64,000 nt of DNA from Microvirga zambiensis WSM3693. Lineage in GTDB: Bacteria; Pseudomonadota; Alphaproteobacteria; Rhizobiales; Beijerinckiaceae. Each line of letters opens with the position of its first letter. Positions within the stretch are counted from its first letter, which is position 1. Shown here piece after piece: positions 34,063 through 41,928 of this stretch. The notes beneath the pieces were generated by a model that was not told where the DNA came from, searched no databases, and saw only the letters and a program-made list of their open reading frames with translations. Both the position numbers and the translations under genes were made by a program. The stretch is from positions 1-64,000 of the forward strand of contig NZ_JAERQD010000019.1 in NCBI RefSeq assembly GCF_016735695.1. The letters are read 5' to 3'.

Positions 34063-36609
34063 TCAGGCACTCAGCGCCTCCCGTTCTCTGCTGCGGTGAT
34101 CGACCACGGGCTCGCCCCTCTCGAAACGGATAACCGCGTCGAAGGGCGGTTGATCCATGGCGGGCGAGATTGATGGCGTCACCAGGATGAGGCCGCGGCC
34201 CACGAGGGCGCGGCGCAGGTTGGCGACCAGCTTGTCGGCGGCCGGCCCCGGCAAACCGTCGAGGGCCCGCTGCACCACCAGGATGCTCGGCCGGCGTACG
34301 AGGGCGCGTACGAGATCGATGGCGGCGACCTCGCTCAGGGTCAGGTCGTCGCCCTGGACGTCGATGGGCGTGTCGAGGCCGATGCGTGAGACCTCGCCGT
34401 CGAGGCCGCGCTGGGTCAGGACGCGGCGCGCCACCTCCTGCACCGCTTCGAGCGCGCCGGCCTGATCGGCGGCGATGCGCCCGAAGAGGAGATTGTCCTG
34501 GATGCTAGCCGCGGCGCAGAAGCGTTCCTCGTCGTAGAATTCGATCGCGGATTTCAGGCTCACCGGCAGCATGCGCGCGAAATCCGCCCGGGCGACGAGG
34601 ATCTGCCGTTCCAGGGCGGGTTCGAGCAGGCCGAGGCGGTGCCGGCTCTCGTTGTAGCGCAGGGCAAGGCCGGTCAGGCGCTCCCGGTCGCGGGCGGTCT
34701 GGTCGCTGCGGCGCTGCTCGTTCCTGCGGTCGACGAGGTCCTGGAAATAGGGCCGGTCGGCGGCGGAGAAGAAGGAGAAGCGCTCGAAGAGCGGCGACCC
34801 GTCCGGGATGTCCGCGAAGATCTCGATCATGCTGGTCGCGATCGACAGGCCCATCCGGGCGAGCGGCTTCGTCAGCTCGTTGGCTTCCAGAATCGCCCGC
34901 ACGAAGGGGTGGCCCGACAGGCGGTCCTCGTGGAACGTATCGCCGATCGGCTGCCCGAAGAGCAGGTTCTCGCCGATCGTGGCGTAGCGGTTGTAGCGCT
35001 CCATGCCGAAGGGATCGACGAAGCGGTCGAGATTCTCGCCGGCGAGCGCCGCCTGCACGGCCCGGCGCGCCTCCACGATGTCGGCGGCAAGCTTCGGTTC
35101 GCGCTCGGGATTAAGAGTACCGGAGAGGCCGCGCGCATGGGTCAGGCGGTCGAGGCCGGCGATGGCGACGGCCTCGGACAGGCGGTGGTCGATCTCGCCC
35201 GCCGGCGCGATGCAGCCATAGAGCAGATTGTCCTTCAGGCTGCCCTCGATCAGCACCGTGTTTCCGGCAAAGGCGATGTGCCGGCTGCGCCCCACGGGAT
35301 CGGCGGCGGCCAGATCGACGCCGCCATAGGTGAGACGGCCGACGGAAGGCGGCAGCTGGCCGCTCATGAGGGCGGCGAGGAGGCGTGGGCCCGCATCCCC
35401 GTCGCCGACGAGCGCCACATGGGCCGGAAAGGCGAGGTTCAGGTTGACCGAGACCACGCGGGCGCCGCTCGCTGCGTCATAGGCGGAGACGCCCTGGGCC
35501 ACGAGAGAGCCGCTTTCGGGGAGAGCGGCCTTGCTCTTCAGGGCGGCGCGCAGCTTGAGCGGAACCAGCCCCTTGCCGAGATCGATCAGCAGGGCACGGG
35601 CCCTCAAGGCGAGCCGGTGCCATTGCACGACCTCGCGGGTGCCGTAGGCGGAGAGCGCCGCGGCGAGCACGCAGGCCGCGACCGTTCCTGCGCTCAAGGG
35701 GCGGACCTGGGAGAACCAGGCGCCGAGGGCCAGCACCGACAGGGGCGCGAGCATGAGCACCGCGGCCGAGGTCGCTTCGGCAAGCGCGAGGCGATATTCC
35801 GTCAGCCGCACCGGCCGGTGGCTCAGGGCCAGGGCCTCGCGCACCCGGTCGCGCTCGTAGGGTCCGGTGCCGTGCGCGCGCAGGGCCGGAATGCGCTGTT
35901 CGAGCTCGGCGAACACGCCCTCCGCCTGATCGCCTTCCCGATGCCGCGCGGCGGTGGCATCGAAGCGCAGGAGGGAGCGGCGGGCGCTGATGAGAGCGCC
36001 GACGGCCAGAACGGCGGCGAGCGCGGCGCCGAGATACCAGTCCATGAAGAAGACATAGACGCAGGCGAGCGCGATCATGCCGCCGAGCTTCACCGGGATG
36101 AGCAGGCTCGACCCGAGCACGCCGTTCTCGCGGGCAAGCCCCCGGGCGGCGAGCGCCGTCACCATCGCCAACTCGTCATGGGAGGCCGAGGGCACTTTCA
36201 GGATGACGTCGAGGGTTGCCGATTGGGTTCTCGCCAGCATCGCCGAGCCGATCCCGATGGTCAGCGCCTCGAGCCCGGCCAGGATCAGGCCGAGAAGCAG
36301 GGGGATGATGAGGATACCGGCGATCGCGGCGATCGCGAAGGCTTCCGGCGACAGCACGAATCCGGGAAACAGCACGAGGGGCTCGGGCCAGAGCTGGCCG
36401 GGCGGATGGATGGCGAACCTCAGGAACGCGGCCGGCGTGTTCCAGCCGCCGCCGGTTGCCCGGTCGACGACGATGCGCACCAGATCGAAGCCGATCAGGA
36501 TCAGAAGACCGGCCAGAGCCAGAAGGCCGAAGCCGACGAGATGGCGAAGCGGAGAGGTTTTCCATGCCAGGCGCAGCGGATCGCGCTCGATGACAACTCC
36601 CAAGGACAA
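34063..36609 (-). CDS. ABC exporter-like protein with degenerate nucleotide-binding motifs
   Basis: This 848-residue protein has membrane helices at about 27-47, 85-115, 165-205 and 280-325, like an ABC exporter half, then a nucleotide-binding-like domain from about 365. The key residues are lost. Walker A reads VGDGDAGPRL (about 401-410) without Lys-Ser/Thr. The signature is LTLSEVAAIDL (about 757) instead of LSGGQ. Walker B is ILVVQRALDG (about 776) without Asp-Glu, and there is no switch His (LVTPS). About 240 extra residues lie between the Q-loop and signature regions, and the motif xNLLxG recurs three times (about 461, 549, 706). It is probably not an active ATPase. Confidence 0.8.
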   Translation of the reverse strand: MSLGVVIERDPLRLAWKTSPLRHLVGFGLLALAGLLILIGFDLVRIVVDRATGGGWNTPAAFLRFAIHPPGQLWPEPLVLFPGFVLSPEAFAIAAIAGILIIPLLLGLILAGLEALTIGIGSAMLARTQSATLDVILKVPSASHDELAMVTALAARGLARENGVLGSSLLIPVKLGGMIALACVYVFFMDWYLGAALAAVLAVGALISARRSLLRFDATAARHREGDQAEGVFAELEQRIPALRAHGTGPYERDRVREALALSHRPVRLTEYRLALAEATSAAVLMLAPLSVLALGAWFSQVRPLSAGTVAACVLAAALSAYGTREVVQWHRLALRARALLIDLGKGLVPLKLRAALKSKAALPESGSLVAQGVSAYDAASGARVVSVNLNLAFPAHVALVGDGDAGPRLLAALMSGQLPPSVGRLTYGGVDLAAADPVGRSRHIAFAGNTVLIEGSLKDNLLYGCIAPAGEIDHRLSEAVAIAGLDRLTHARGLSGTLNPEREPKLAADIVEARRAVQAALAGENLDRFVDPFGMERYNRYATIGENLLFGQPIGDTFHEDRLSGHPFVRAILEANELTKPLARMGLSIATSMIEIFADIPDGSPLFERFSFFSAADRPYFQDLVDRRNEQRRSDQTARDRERLTGLALRYNESRHRLGLLEPALERQILVARADFARMLPVSLKSAIEFYDEERFCAAASIQDNLLFGRIAADQAGALEAVQEVARRVLTQRGLDGEVSRIGLDTPIDVQGDDLTLSEVAAIDLVRALVRRPSILVVQRALDGLPGPAADKLVANLRRALVGRGLILVTPSISPAMDQPPFDAVIRFERGEPVVDHRSREREALSA

Positions 36610-36650
36610 CTCCAGGATTGACGAGAATTCAAAAACGGAAGCGGAGCCTA

Positions 36651-36690
36651 GCGCATTGCGCGGAAAAAGGGACCCGGTTTTGCGTGCCTT
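36651..36690. repeat. R5-family repeat fragment (copy D)
   Basis: GCGCATTGCGCGGAAAAAGGGACCCGGTTTT.. is a partial copy of the R5 element, upstream of the degenerate ABC gene in the divergent gap (36610-36870). That gap otherwise holds no recognised signals. Confidence 0.5.
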
Positions 36691-36870
36691 AAGGGCAGCA
36701 ATTTGGGCTGAGGGGTGCGCTTCGGCACATGGGGCCTGATTCCGCAGGGATTCGCCCTCGCGAATTCAGTGTCGGACCTTGCTCGAGGACCCCTCGCCGC
36801 GCCGCACTTCCCCCCTATGTCACCCTCCTGATTCACTGCTTTGCCTGTCACGGGGGATTGCGAGCCAGCC

Positions 36871-37425
36871 ATGACATGCTCCCTGCCGCTCGATCCGGTT
36901 TTCCAGCTTGTCCTCGAGCTTCCGACCCGCAGGCCGAATTCCGGCCTGCCGCATCGCCTGACTCCTCTGTTCCAGGAACTGGCTGCGGCGGAGCCCGACC
37001 GTCCGGTGGAGGAGATCGAGGATCAGATCTGGGCCCTGTGGGGATCGCACGAGGACAGGCTTGCGGAGGAGACCATGGCGGCGGCCGTCGATGCCATGGG
37101 CTCGGGCTCGCTCAGGCAGGCGCGGCCCCTTCTCGATCATCTCGTCGAGAAGCATCCCTGCTGGGCGGAGGCCTGGAACAAGCGGGCGACGCTCGCCTCC
37201 ATCGAGAAGCGCGATGCGGACAGCCTGCTCGACATCGCGCAGACCCTGCGTCTCGAGCCGCGCCATTTCGGCGCCATCGCCGGATTCGGCAATATCTGCC
37301 TGCGCCACGGCCATCTCAACGAGGCCCGCGCCGCGTTCCAGATCGCTCTGTTCATCAATCCGCACATGGACGATCTGCGCGACATGCTGGAGAACCTGTC
37401 ACCGCATCACCTGATGCTGCATTGA
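36871..37425 (+). CDS. TPR-containing protein
   Basis: This helical protein is 184 residues from ATG 36871; a TTG at 36841 is a poorer choice. It has tetratricopeptide-like repeats, with the typical alphaproteobacterial family core AEAWNKRATLASIEKRDADS, then LEPRHFGAIAGFGNI, and ALFINPHMDDL at the end. The conserved IEDQIWALWGSHED lies before the repeats. Many relatives carry a signal peptide; this one lacks an obvious one. It probably acts as a protein-protein scaffold. It stands alone between two unrelated units. Confidence 0.8.
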   Translation: MTCSLPLDPVFQLVLELPTRRPNSGLPHRLTPLFQELAAAEPDRPVEEIEDQIWALWGSHEDRLAEETMAAAVDAMGSGSLRQARPLLDHLVEKHPCWAEAWNKRATLASIEKRDADSLLDIAQTLRLEPRHFGAIAGFGNICLRHGHLNEARAAFQIALFINPHMDDLRDMLENLSPHHLMLH

Positions 37426-37573
37426 GGGACCGCCGATTCTCTAAGGGAAGGTGCCCCGAGAGCGCTCCGTCAAGGCTCTTCTCCATTACGGAATCGTAAT
37501 CCTCCCGCAATGCAGCGTGCAGCGCAGCATGCCTACCATTGTCTCTCCATCGGCTTGAAACGGAGCATCAGGC

Positions 37574-37786
37574 ATGACTTCGATCCTGGAAACGGGAGAT
37601 GACGACAGAGCGATGGTTTCCCCTTCCGACCTGAAGCAGATCAGGGATGCGGTCGACGCATTGAGGGCCTCCCATCCCCGCAGCGTCCTGGCCGATCTCG
37701 TCGAGGAGAAGCTGCGCAGGATCGAGAACGATCGGCTGCCGCATCTCGAGATACCGCAAGCACCGGAGTGGCGGCTTTTCTGGTAA
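37574..37786 (+). CDS. Small conserved-looking protein, 70 residues
   Basis: This acidic, probably helical protein (SDLKQIRDAVDALRASHPRS, then VLADLVEEKLRRIEND) ends with an aromatic tail EWRLFW. The ATG at 37574 is preceded by CGGAGCATC. I do not recognise a family. It sits 63 bp upstream of the DUF2218 gene and may share its transcript. Confidence 0.55.
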   Translation: MTSILETGDDDRAMVSPSDLKQIRDAVDALRASHPRSVLADLVEEKLRRIENDRLPHLEIPQAPEWRLFW

Positions 37787-37849
37787 GAGAAACGAACAGC
37801 GACGGCCCGGTTTTGCAGCCGGCATCTGCCGTCGACAAGGAGAGAATGA

Positions 37850-38131
37850 ATGCTCGTTACCGAAGCGAAGGTTCCAACCGCCCATGCAAGCCGCTACCTG
37901 CAGCAGCTGAGCAAGCATTGGTCGCATAAATTCAACGTTGCCTTCGACACGATTCAGAGCACGATCCCCTTTGCCGAGGACCGGAAGGCGGAGCTTGCCG
38001 CGACGCCCGATCATCTGCAGATCAAGCTCAGCACCGCGGACGAGGAGACGCGGGACCGCATGAAGAAAGTGATCGAGGATCACCTCAACCGTTTCGCCTT
38101 CCGCGAGACGCTGGAATACGCCTGGACCTAA
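37850..38131 (+). CDS. DUF2218-family protein
   Basis: This 93-residue protein matches the DUF2218 pattern: TAHASRYLQQLSKHWSHK near the N terminus, a central acidic core, and the C-terminal HLNRFAFRETLEYAW. The family is often encoded near iron-siderophore or heme genes and is thought of as cytosolic; its biochemical role is unknown. The ATG at 37850 follows AAGGAGAGA. Conserved histidines (H12, H23, H26, H83) could bind metal, which is my inference. Confidence 0.85.
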   Translation: MLVTEAKVPTAHASRYLQQLSKHWSHKFNVAFDTIQSTIPFAEDRKAELAATPDHLQIKLSTADEETRDRMKKVIEDHLNRFAFRETLEYAWT

Positions 38132-38396
38132 TGTCTTCGAAACGCCGGTAAAACGTCTCCTATACCAAGCGTCTCGTTCAAGCTTGGCCTTGGGATCAAA
38201 GGACTTTGGAGCAGGAAAGTTCGACCGTTGCGGCGATTGCCGTGGATTGCCCGGCGACTATATTCAGCCGCTATGATCAACAGGGCCGCTCAATCCGCCG
38301 GTTCGACCGACGAACCGGCATCGCCGTCGACATGCATCGCGCCACGTGCGATCGCCCGGTCGTGGAGCCGCTCATGGAAAGAGTGGATGGGCGCGC

Positions 38397-39899
38397 GTGC
38401 ACGGTGAACTCAGGACGGCGCCCGCCGATTTTCTCGCCGGCGGCGGCGAAGCGTCGGATCTGATGAAAACTTTCGACTGGGCCGCCACCTCCATCGGGCC
38501 GATGGATCTGTGGCCGCAGAGTCTGCGCACCACTATCGGCATCATGCTGCGCTCGCCGATCCCCATGGTCCTTCTCTGGGGCGCCGACGGGATCATGATC
38601 TACAACGACGCCTACACGATCTTCGCCGGTGGGCGGCATCCGCGTCTGTTCGGCTCCAAGGTGCTCGAGGGCTGGGCGGAGGTGGCGGATTTCAACGCCA
38701 ATGTGATGCGCGTCGGCATGGCCGGCGGCACGCTCTCGTACCGCGACCAGGAACTCACCCTTTACCGCAACGGGGTTCCAGAACAGGTCTGGATGAACCT
38801 GGATTACAGTCCCGTCATCGACGAGACAGGAAGACCGGGCGGTGTCCTTGCTATCGTGGTGGAAACGACCGAGCGGGTGCTGGCCGAGCGCCGGATCTCC
38901 GCGGAGAAGGACCGGCTGCGCGAACTCTTCCATCAGGCGCCGGGCTTCATGGTCATCTACAGCGGTCCCGACCATGTGTTCGAACTCGTCAACGAGGCCT
39001 ATTACCAGCTGGTCGGTCGCCGGGAGATCGTCGGCAAGCCGCTTCTCGAGGCTCTGCCGGAAGTGGCCGGACAGGGTTTCGACAAGCTGCTCGACACGGT
39101 CTACGAAACCGAAGAGCCCTATGTCGGCCGCGGATTGCCCGTCTACCTGCAGCGGGATCCCTCGAAGGAGCCGGAGCAGCGCTTCGTCGATTTCGTCTTT
39201 CAGCCGATCCGGGATGCGCAGGGGCGTGTCACGGGCATCTTCGCCGAGGGCAGCGACGTCACCGAGCGCCTCCGTTCGGAAGATCACCAGCGTCTCCTGC
39301 TCAACGAACTCAACCATCGGGTCAAGAACACCCTGGCGACGGTGCAGTCGATCGCGTCGCAGACCTTGCGAACCGCGGCATCGACCGTCGCCGCGCGCGA
39401 GGCGATCGAGTCCCGGCTCTTCGCCCTCTCCCGCGCCCATGACGTGCTGACCCGGGAGAACTGGGACGGCGCCTGGATCGGCGAGGTCGTGGCCCAGGCG
39501 ATGTCGGCCTTCCAGTCGGTCGACCAGAGCCGCATCCATTGCCATGGTCCCGCGATTCGCCTGCCGCCGAACGTGGCGCTTGCCCTCGCGATGGCGCTGC
39601 ACGAACTCGCGACCAATGCCGTGAAATACGGTGCCCTGTCGAACGAGGTGGGGCAGGTCGAACTCTCGTGGCGCGTCGACCGTATGCGGGAGCTGCCGCA
39701 TCTGCTCCTGCGATGGGAGGAAAAGGGAGGCCCGCGCGTCGTTCCGCCGTTGCGGAGGGGATTCGGCACACGGCTCGTCGAGCGCAGCCTCGCCCAAGGC
39801 CATCTCGGCGGCGAGGCGATGATCGATTTCGCCCCGGCGGGGGTCGTCTGCACCGTCGATGCGCCCCTCCTGGACACGGAGGTGGCCGTCCTGATCTGA
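38397..39899 (+). CDS. PAS-domain HWE-family sensor histidine kinase
   Basis: This cytosolic kinase of about 500 residues has two PAS-like domains: one with LLWGADGIMIYNDAY, then one with FHQAPGFMVIYSGPDHVFELVNEAYYQLVG. An HWE/HisKA_2 phosphoacceptor follows in LLNELNHRVKNTLATVQSIA, then the ATPase region with ALAMALHELATNAVKYGALS and GFGTRLVERSL. The start is likely GTG 38397 (VHGELRTAPADF); GTG 38346 would add 17 residues. HWE kinases often feed general-stress or light-response pathways. No cognate regulator is adjacent. Confidence 0.88.
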   Translation: MHGELRTAPADFLAGGGEASDLMKTFDWAATSIGPMDLWPQSLRTTIGIMLRSPIPMVLLWGADGIMIYNDAYTIFAGGRHPRLFGSKVLEGWAEVADFNANVMRVGMAGGTLSYRDQELTLYRNGVPEQVWMNLDYSPVIDETGRPGGVLAIVVETTERVLAERRISAEKDRLRELFHQAPGFMVIYSGPDHVFELVNEAYYQLVGRREIVGKPLLEALPEVAGQGFDKLLDTVYETEEPYVGRGLPVYLQRDPSKEPEQRFVDFVFQPIRDAQGRVTGIFAEGSDVTERLRSEDHQRLLLNELNHRVKNTLATVQSIASQTLRTAASTVAAREAIESRLFALSRAHDVLTRENWDGAWIGEVVAQAMSAFQSVDQSRIHCHGPAIRLPPNVALALAMALHELATNAVKYGALSNEVGQVELSWRVDRMRELPHLLLRWEEKGGPRVVPPLRRGFGTRLVERSLAQGHLGGEAMIDFAPAGVVCTVDAPLLDTEVAVLI

Positions 39900-39978
39900 A
39901 GCCGGGAACGGCCTGCAGCCGCACGAGCGCGACAACCTTGCCATTGCAGGCGGATAGCGAGGGCGTACCTTAGGCGCC

Positions 39979-40476
39979 ATGTCCGATTCGCCCGCCATTC
40001 TTTCCCGTCCCATCGTCCTTCCGACCGACGGCCGCCAATCCGCGGCCGCCTCAGGAATTCAGCGCGGCGTGCGCCGCCTGTTCTCGGAACTCGGCCACGT
40101 CACCCTGCCCGAATTCACCTTGGCCAACGGGCGGCGCGCGGATCTCATCGCGCTTGCGCCCGACGGAGCGCTCACCATCGTCGAGATCAAGTCGAGCATC
40201 GCCGATTTCCGGGCCGACAGGAAATGGCCGGATTACGAGGATTTCTGCGACCGTTTTTATTTCGCCGTTCCGGAAACGGTGCCCTTCGACATTCTGCCGG
40301 AGGATCGCGGCCTGATCATCGCCGACAGCTTCGGGGCGGCGATCGTCCGGCCCTCGGCTCACCGCCAGCTCGCCGGCGCCCGCCGCAAGGCGGTCACCCT
40401 GCGCTTCGCCCACGCCGCCGCCGCCCTGCTGCATGCCCTGGCCGATCCCGACAGGATCGCCGACGGAAGGCTGTGA
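39979..40476 (+). CDS. mmcB: MmcB-family DNA repair protein
   Basis: This 165-residue protein of the MmcB family has a restriction-endonuclease-like fold. The core contains ADLIALAPDGALTIVEIKSS (the D..ExK nuclease pattern) and RKWPDYEDFCDRFYFAVPE. In Caulobacter the gene is SOS-regulated and needed for mitomycin C resistance (established for the family). No LexA box is obvious in the 79-bp upstream gap. It stands alone after the kinase gene. Confidence 0.87.
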   Translation: MSDSPAILSRPIVLPTDGRQSAAASGIQRGVRRLFSELGHVTLPEFTLANGRRADLIALAPDGALTIVEIKSSIADFRADRKWPDYEDFCDRFYFAVPETVPFDILPEDRGLIIADSFGAAIVRPSAHRQLAGARRKAVTLRFAHAAAALLHALADPDRIADGRL

Positions 40477-40527
40477 GGTCATCGGCCATTCTGGGCGAGC
40501 GATGGCCTGTGAAAATGAGGCGCAGGC

Positions 40528-40554
40528 TCACTTCTCCCCACCGGGGAGAGGTGA
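40528..40554. repeat. R6-family short hairpin
   Basis: CTCACTTCTCCCC and GGGGAGAGGTGAG pair around CACC, a reduced relative of the element at 17916-18002. An R2 half-end (CCGCCCCGGAATGAC, about 40632-40646) lies in the same 244-bp gap before the DUF6790-like gene. Confidence 0.6.
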
Positions 40555-40720
40555 GGAAACGGCATCGTTGCGCGCTGCACTAACTCGTTAATGGATCTGA
40601 CTCTTATTTGTCGGATGCTGCTCGACCTTTGCCGCCCCGGAATGACATGGCGGGTTTACCTTAAAGCATGCTCGGCCATAATCCGCGTCACGCGCGGGCT
40701 GTGACGATGGCGGGGCAAAC

Positions 40721-41257
40721 ATGAGACAGGCGATCACCTTACTGCTCAGCAACTTCACGCTGACGCTTTTCGTCATCGGGCTGATCGCATCGCTGATCGC
40801 CCTGCTGCGCCGGCCGAGACCGTGGAGCAGCGCGACGGTGGTCGAGGCGCTCCTGTCCTGGTTCCTGTTCTTCTCGCTCGGGGTCAGCTTTTTCTACAAC
40901 TTCGTCATGCACGTCTTCTTCTCGGAGATGGCGGCCGCCTTCATCGGCTGGCAGGACAGTCCGTTCCAGAAGGAAGTCGGCTTTGCCAGCCTCGGCTTCT
41001 CCGTGGTGGGGTTTATGGCCTTCAAGGGCGGCGACGGCATGCGTCTCGCAGCGATCGTCGGACCGGCCTGCTTCCTCTGGGGCGCCGCCATCGGCCATGC
41101 GGTGCAGATGGTGGAGGCGCACAACTACGCCTCCGGCAATGCCGGCGTGATCTTCTACACCGACATCCTGCTGCCGCTGTTCGGTCTTGCCATGCTGTGG
41201 ATGCGGCGCCGGGCGGGCGATTCAAGCGCAGTGGCGCGGCCGGCCTTTCCGCGCTGA
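40721..41257 (+). CDS. Four-helix membrane protein, DUF6790-like
   Basis: This 178-residue hydrophobic protein has about four to five transmembrane helices (LTLFVIGLIASLIALL; LLSWFLFFSLGVSFFYNF; GFASLGFSVVGFMAF; FYTDILLPLFGLAMLW). I associate it with the DUF6790 family, whose function is unknown. The ATG at 40721 lies near GGCGGGGC. It converges with regA (20-bp gap). Confidence 0.72.
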   Translation: MRQAITLLLSNFTLTLFVIGLIASLIALLRRPRPWSSATVVEALLSWFLFFSLGVSFFYNFVMHVFFSEMAAAFIGWQDSPFQKEVGFASLGFSVVGFMAFKGGDGMRLAAIVGPACFLWGAAIGHAVQMVEAHNYASGNAGVIFYTDILLPLFGLAMLWMRRRAGDSSAVARPAFPR

Positions 41258-41276
41258 GATCGAGCGCGGAAAGGTT

Positions 41277-41834
41277 TTAGCGCGGGGCGCGCTTGGCCAA
41301 AATCCGCTGCAGGGTGCGACGGTGCATGTTGAGCCGGCGCGCGGTTTCCGACACGTTGCGGCCGCACAGCTCGTAAACCCGCTGGATATGCTCCCAGCGC
41401 ACCCGGTCCGCCGACATGGGGTTCTCGGGCGGAAGCGCCCGCTCGCCGGGCTGGGCCATCAGGGCGGCATGGATCTCGTCCGCATCCGCGGGTTTCGCCA
41501 GATAGTCGAAGGCGCCCATCTTCACGGCCGTGACCGCGGTCGCGATGTTGCCGTAACCGGTCAGGATGACGCCGCGGGCATCGGGGCGCCGGTTCTTGAG
41601 GCGTTCGATCACGTCGAGCCCGTTGCCGTCGCCGAGACGCATGTCGATCACGGCGAAGGCCGGCGGCTCGTTCTCGATGGCGGCAATGCCGTCGGCAACG
41701 CTTTCGGCCACGCGAACCAGATAGCCGCGGCCTTCCATGGCGCGGGCGAGACGGGTCGAGAAAGGCCGGTCGTCGTCGACGATCAAGAGACTCTTGTCGG
41801 CGCGGTCTTCGAACGCGGCAGGCGCATCGGCCAT
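41277..41834 (-). CDS. regA: Redox response regulator RegA/ActR/PrrA
   Basis: This 185-residue response regulator starts at ATG 41834 behind AAGGAG. The receiver domain has acidic pocket LIVDDD, phosphoacceptor D64 in VIDMRL and K114 in YLAKPA. A proline linker leads to a Fis-type helix-turn-helix (NVSETARRLNMHRRTLQRIL). It is the partner of the RegB-type kinase 94 bp upstream on the same strand. The RegB/RegA pair controls photosynthesis, CO2/N2 fixation and respiration genes with redox state in alphaproteobacteria. A 70-residue in-frame extension upstream is spurious. Confidence 0.95.
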   Translation of the reverse strand: MADAPAAFEDRADKSLLIVDDDRPFSTRLARAMEGRGYLVRVAESVADGIAAIENEPPAFAVIDMRLGDGNGLDVIERLKNRRPDARGVILTGYGNIATAVTAVKMGAFDYLAKPADADEIHAALMAQPGERALPPENPMSADRVRWEHIQRVYELCGRNVSETARRLNMHRRTLQRILAKRAPR

Positions 41835-41928
41835 CAGACCATCTCCTTGCATCTCGAGGCTGAACTCCTTGAAGGTGTGAGCCGGAAAAGCACGAGCCCG
41901 GCCCCCCTTACATATGGGAATTCTTCCC

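Noticed and set aside
34639..36621. 660-codon open frame on the plus strand opposite the degenerate ABC gene
   Set aside because: Its protein is charged low-complexity (runs of H, E, R, G, Q) without domains or a Shine-Dalgarno sequence, while the minus strand has membrane helices and family-like motifs. It is a GC-rich antisense shadow.
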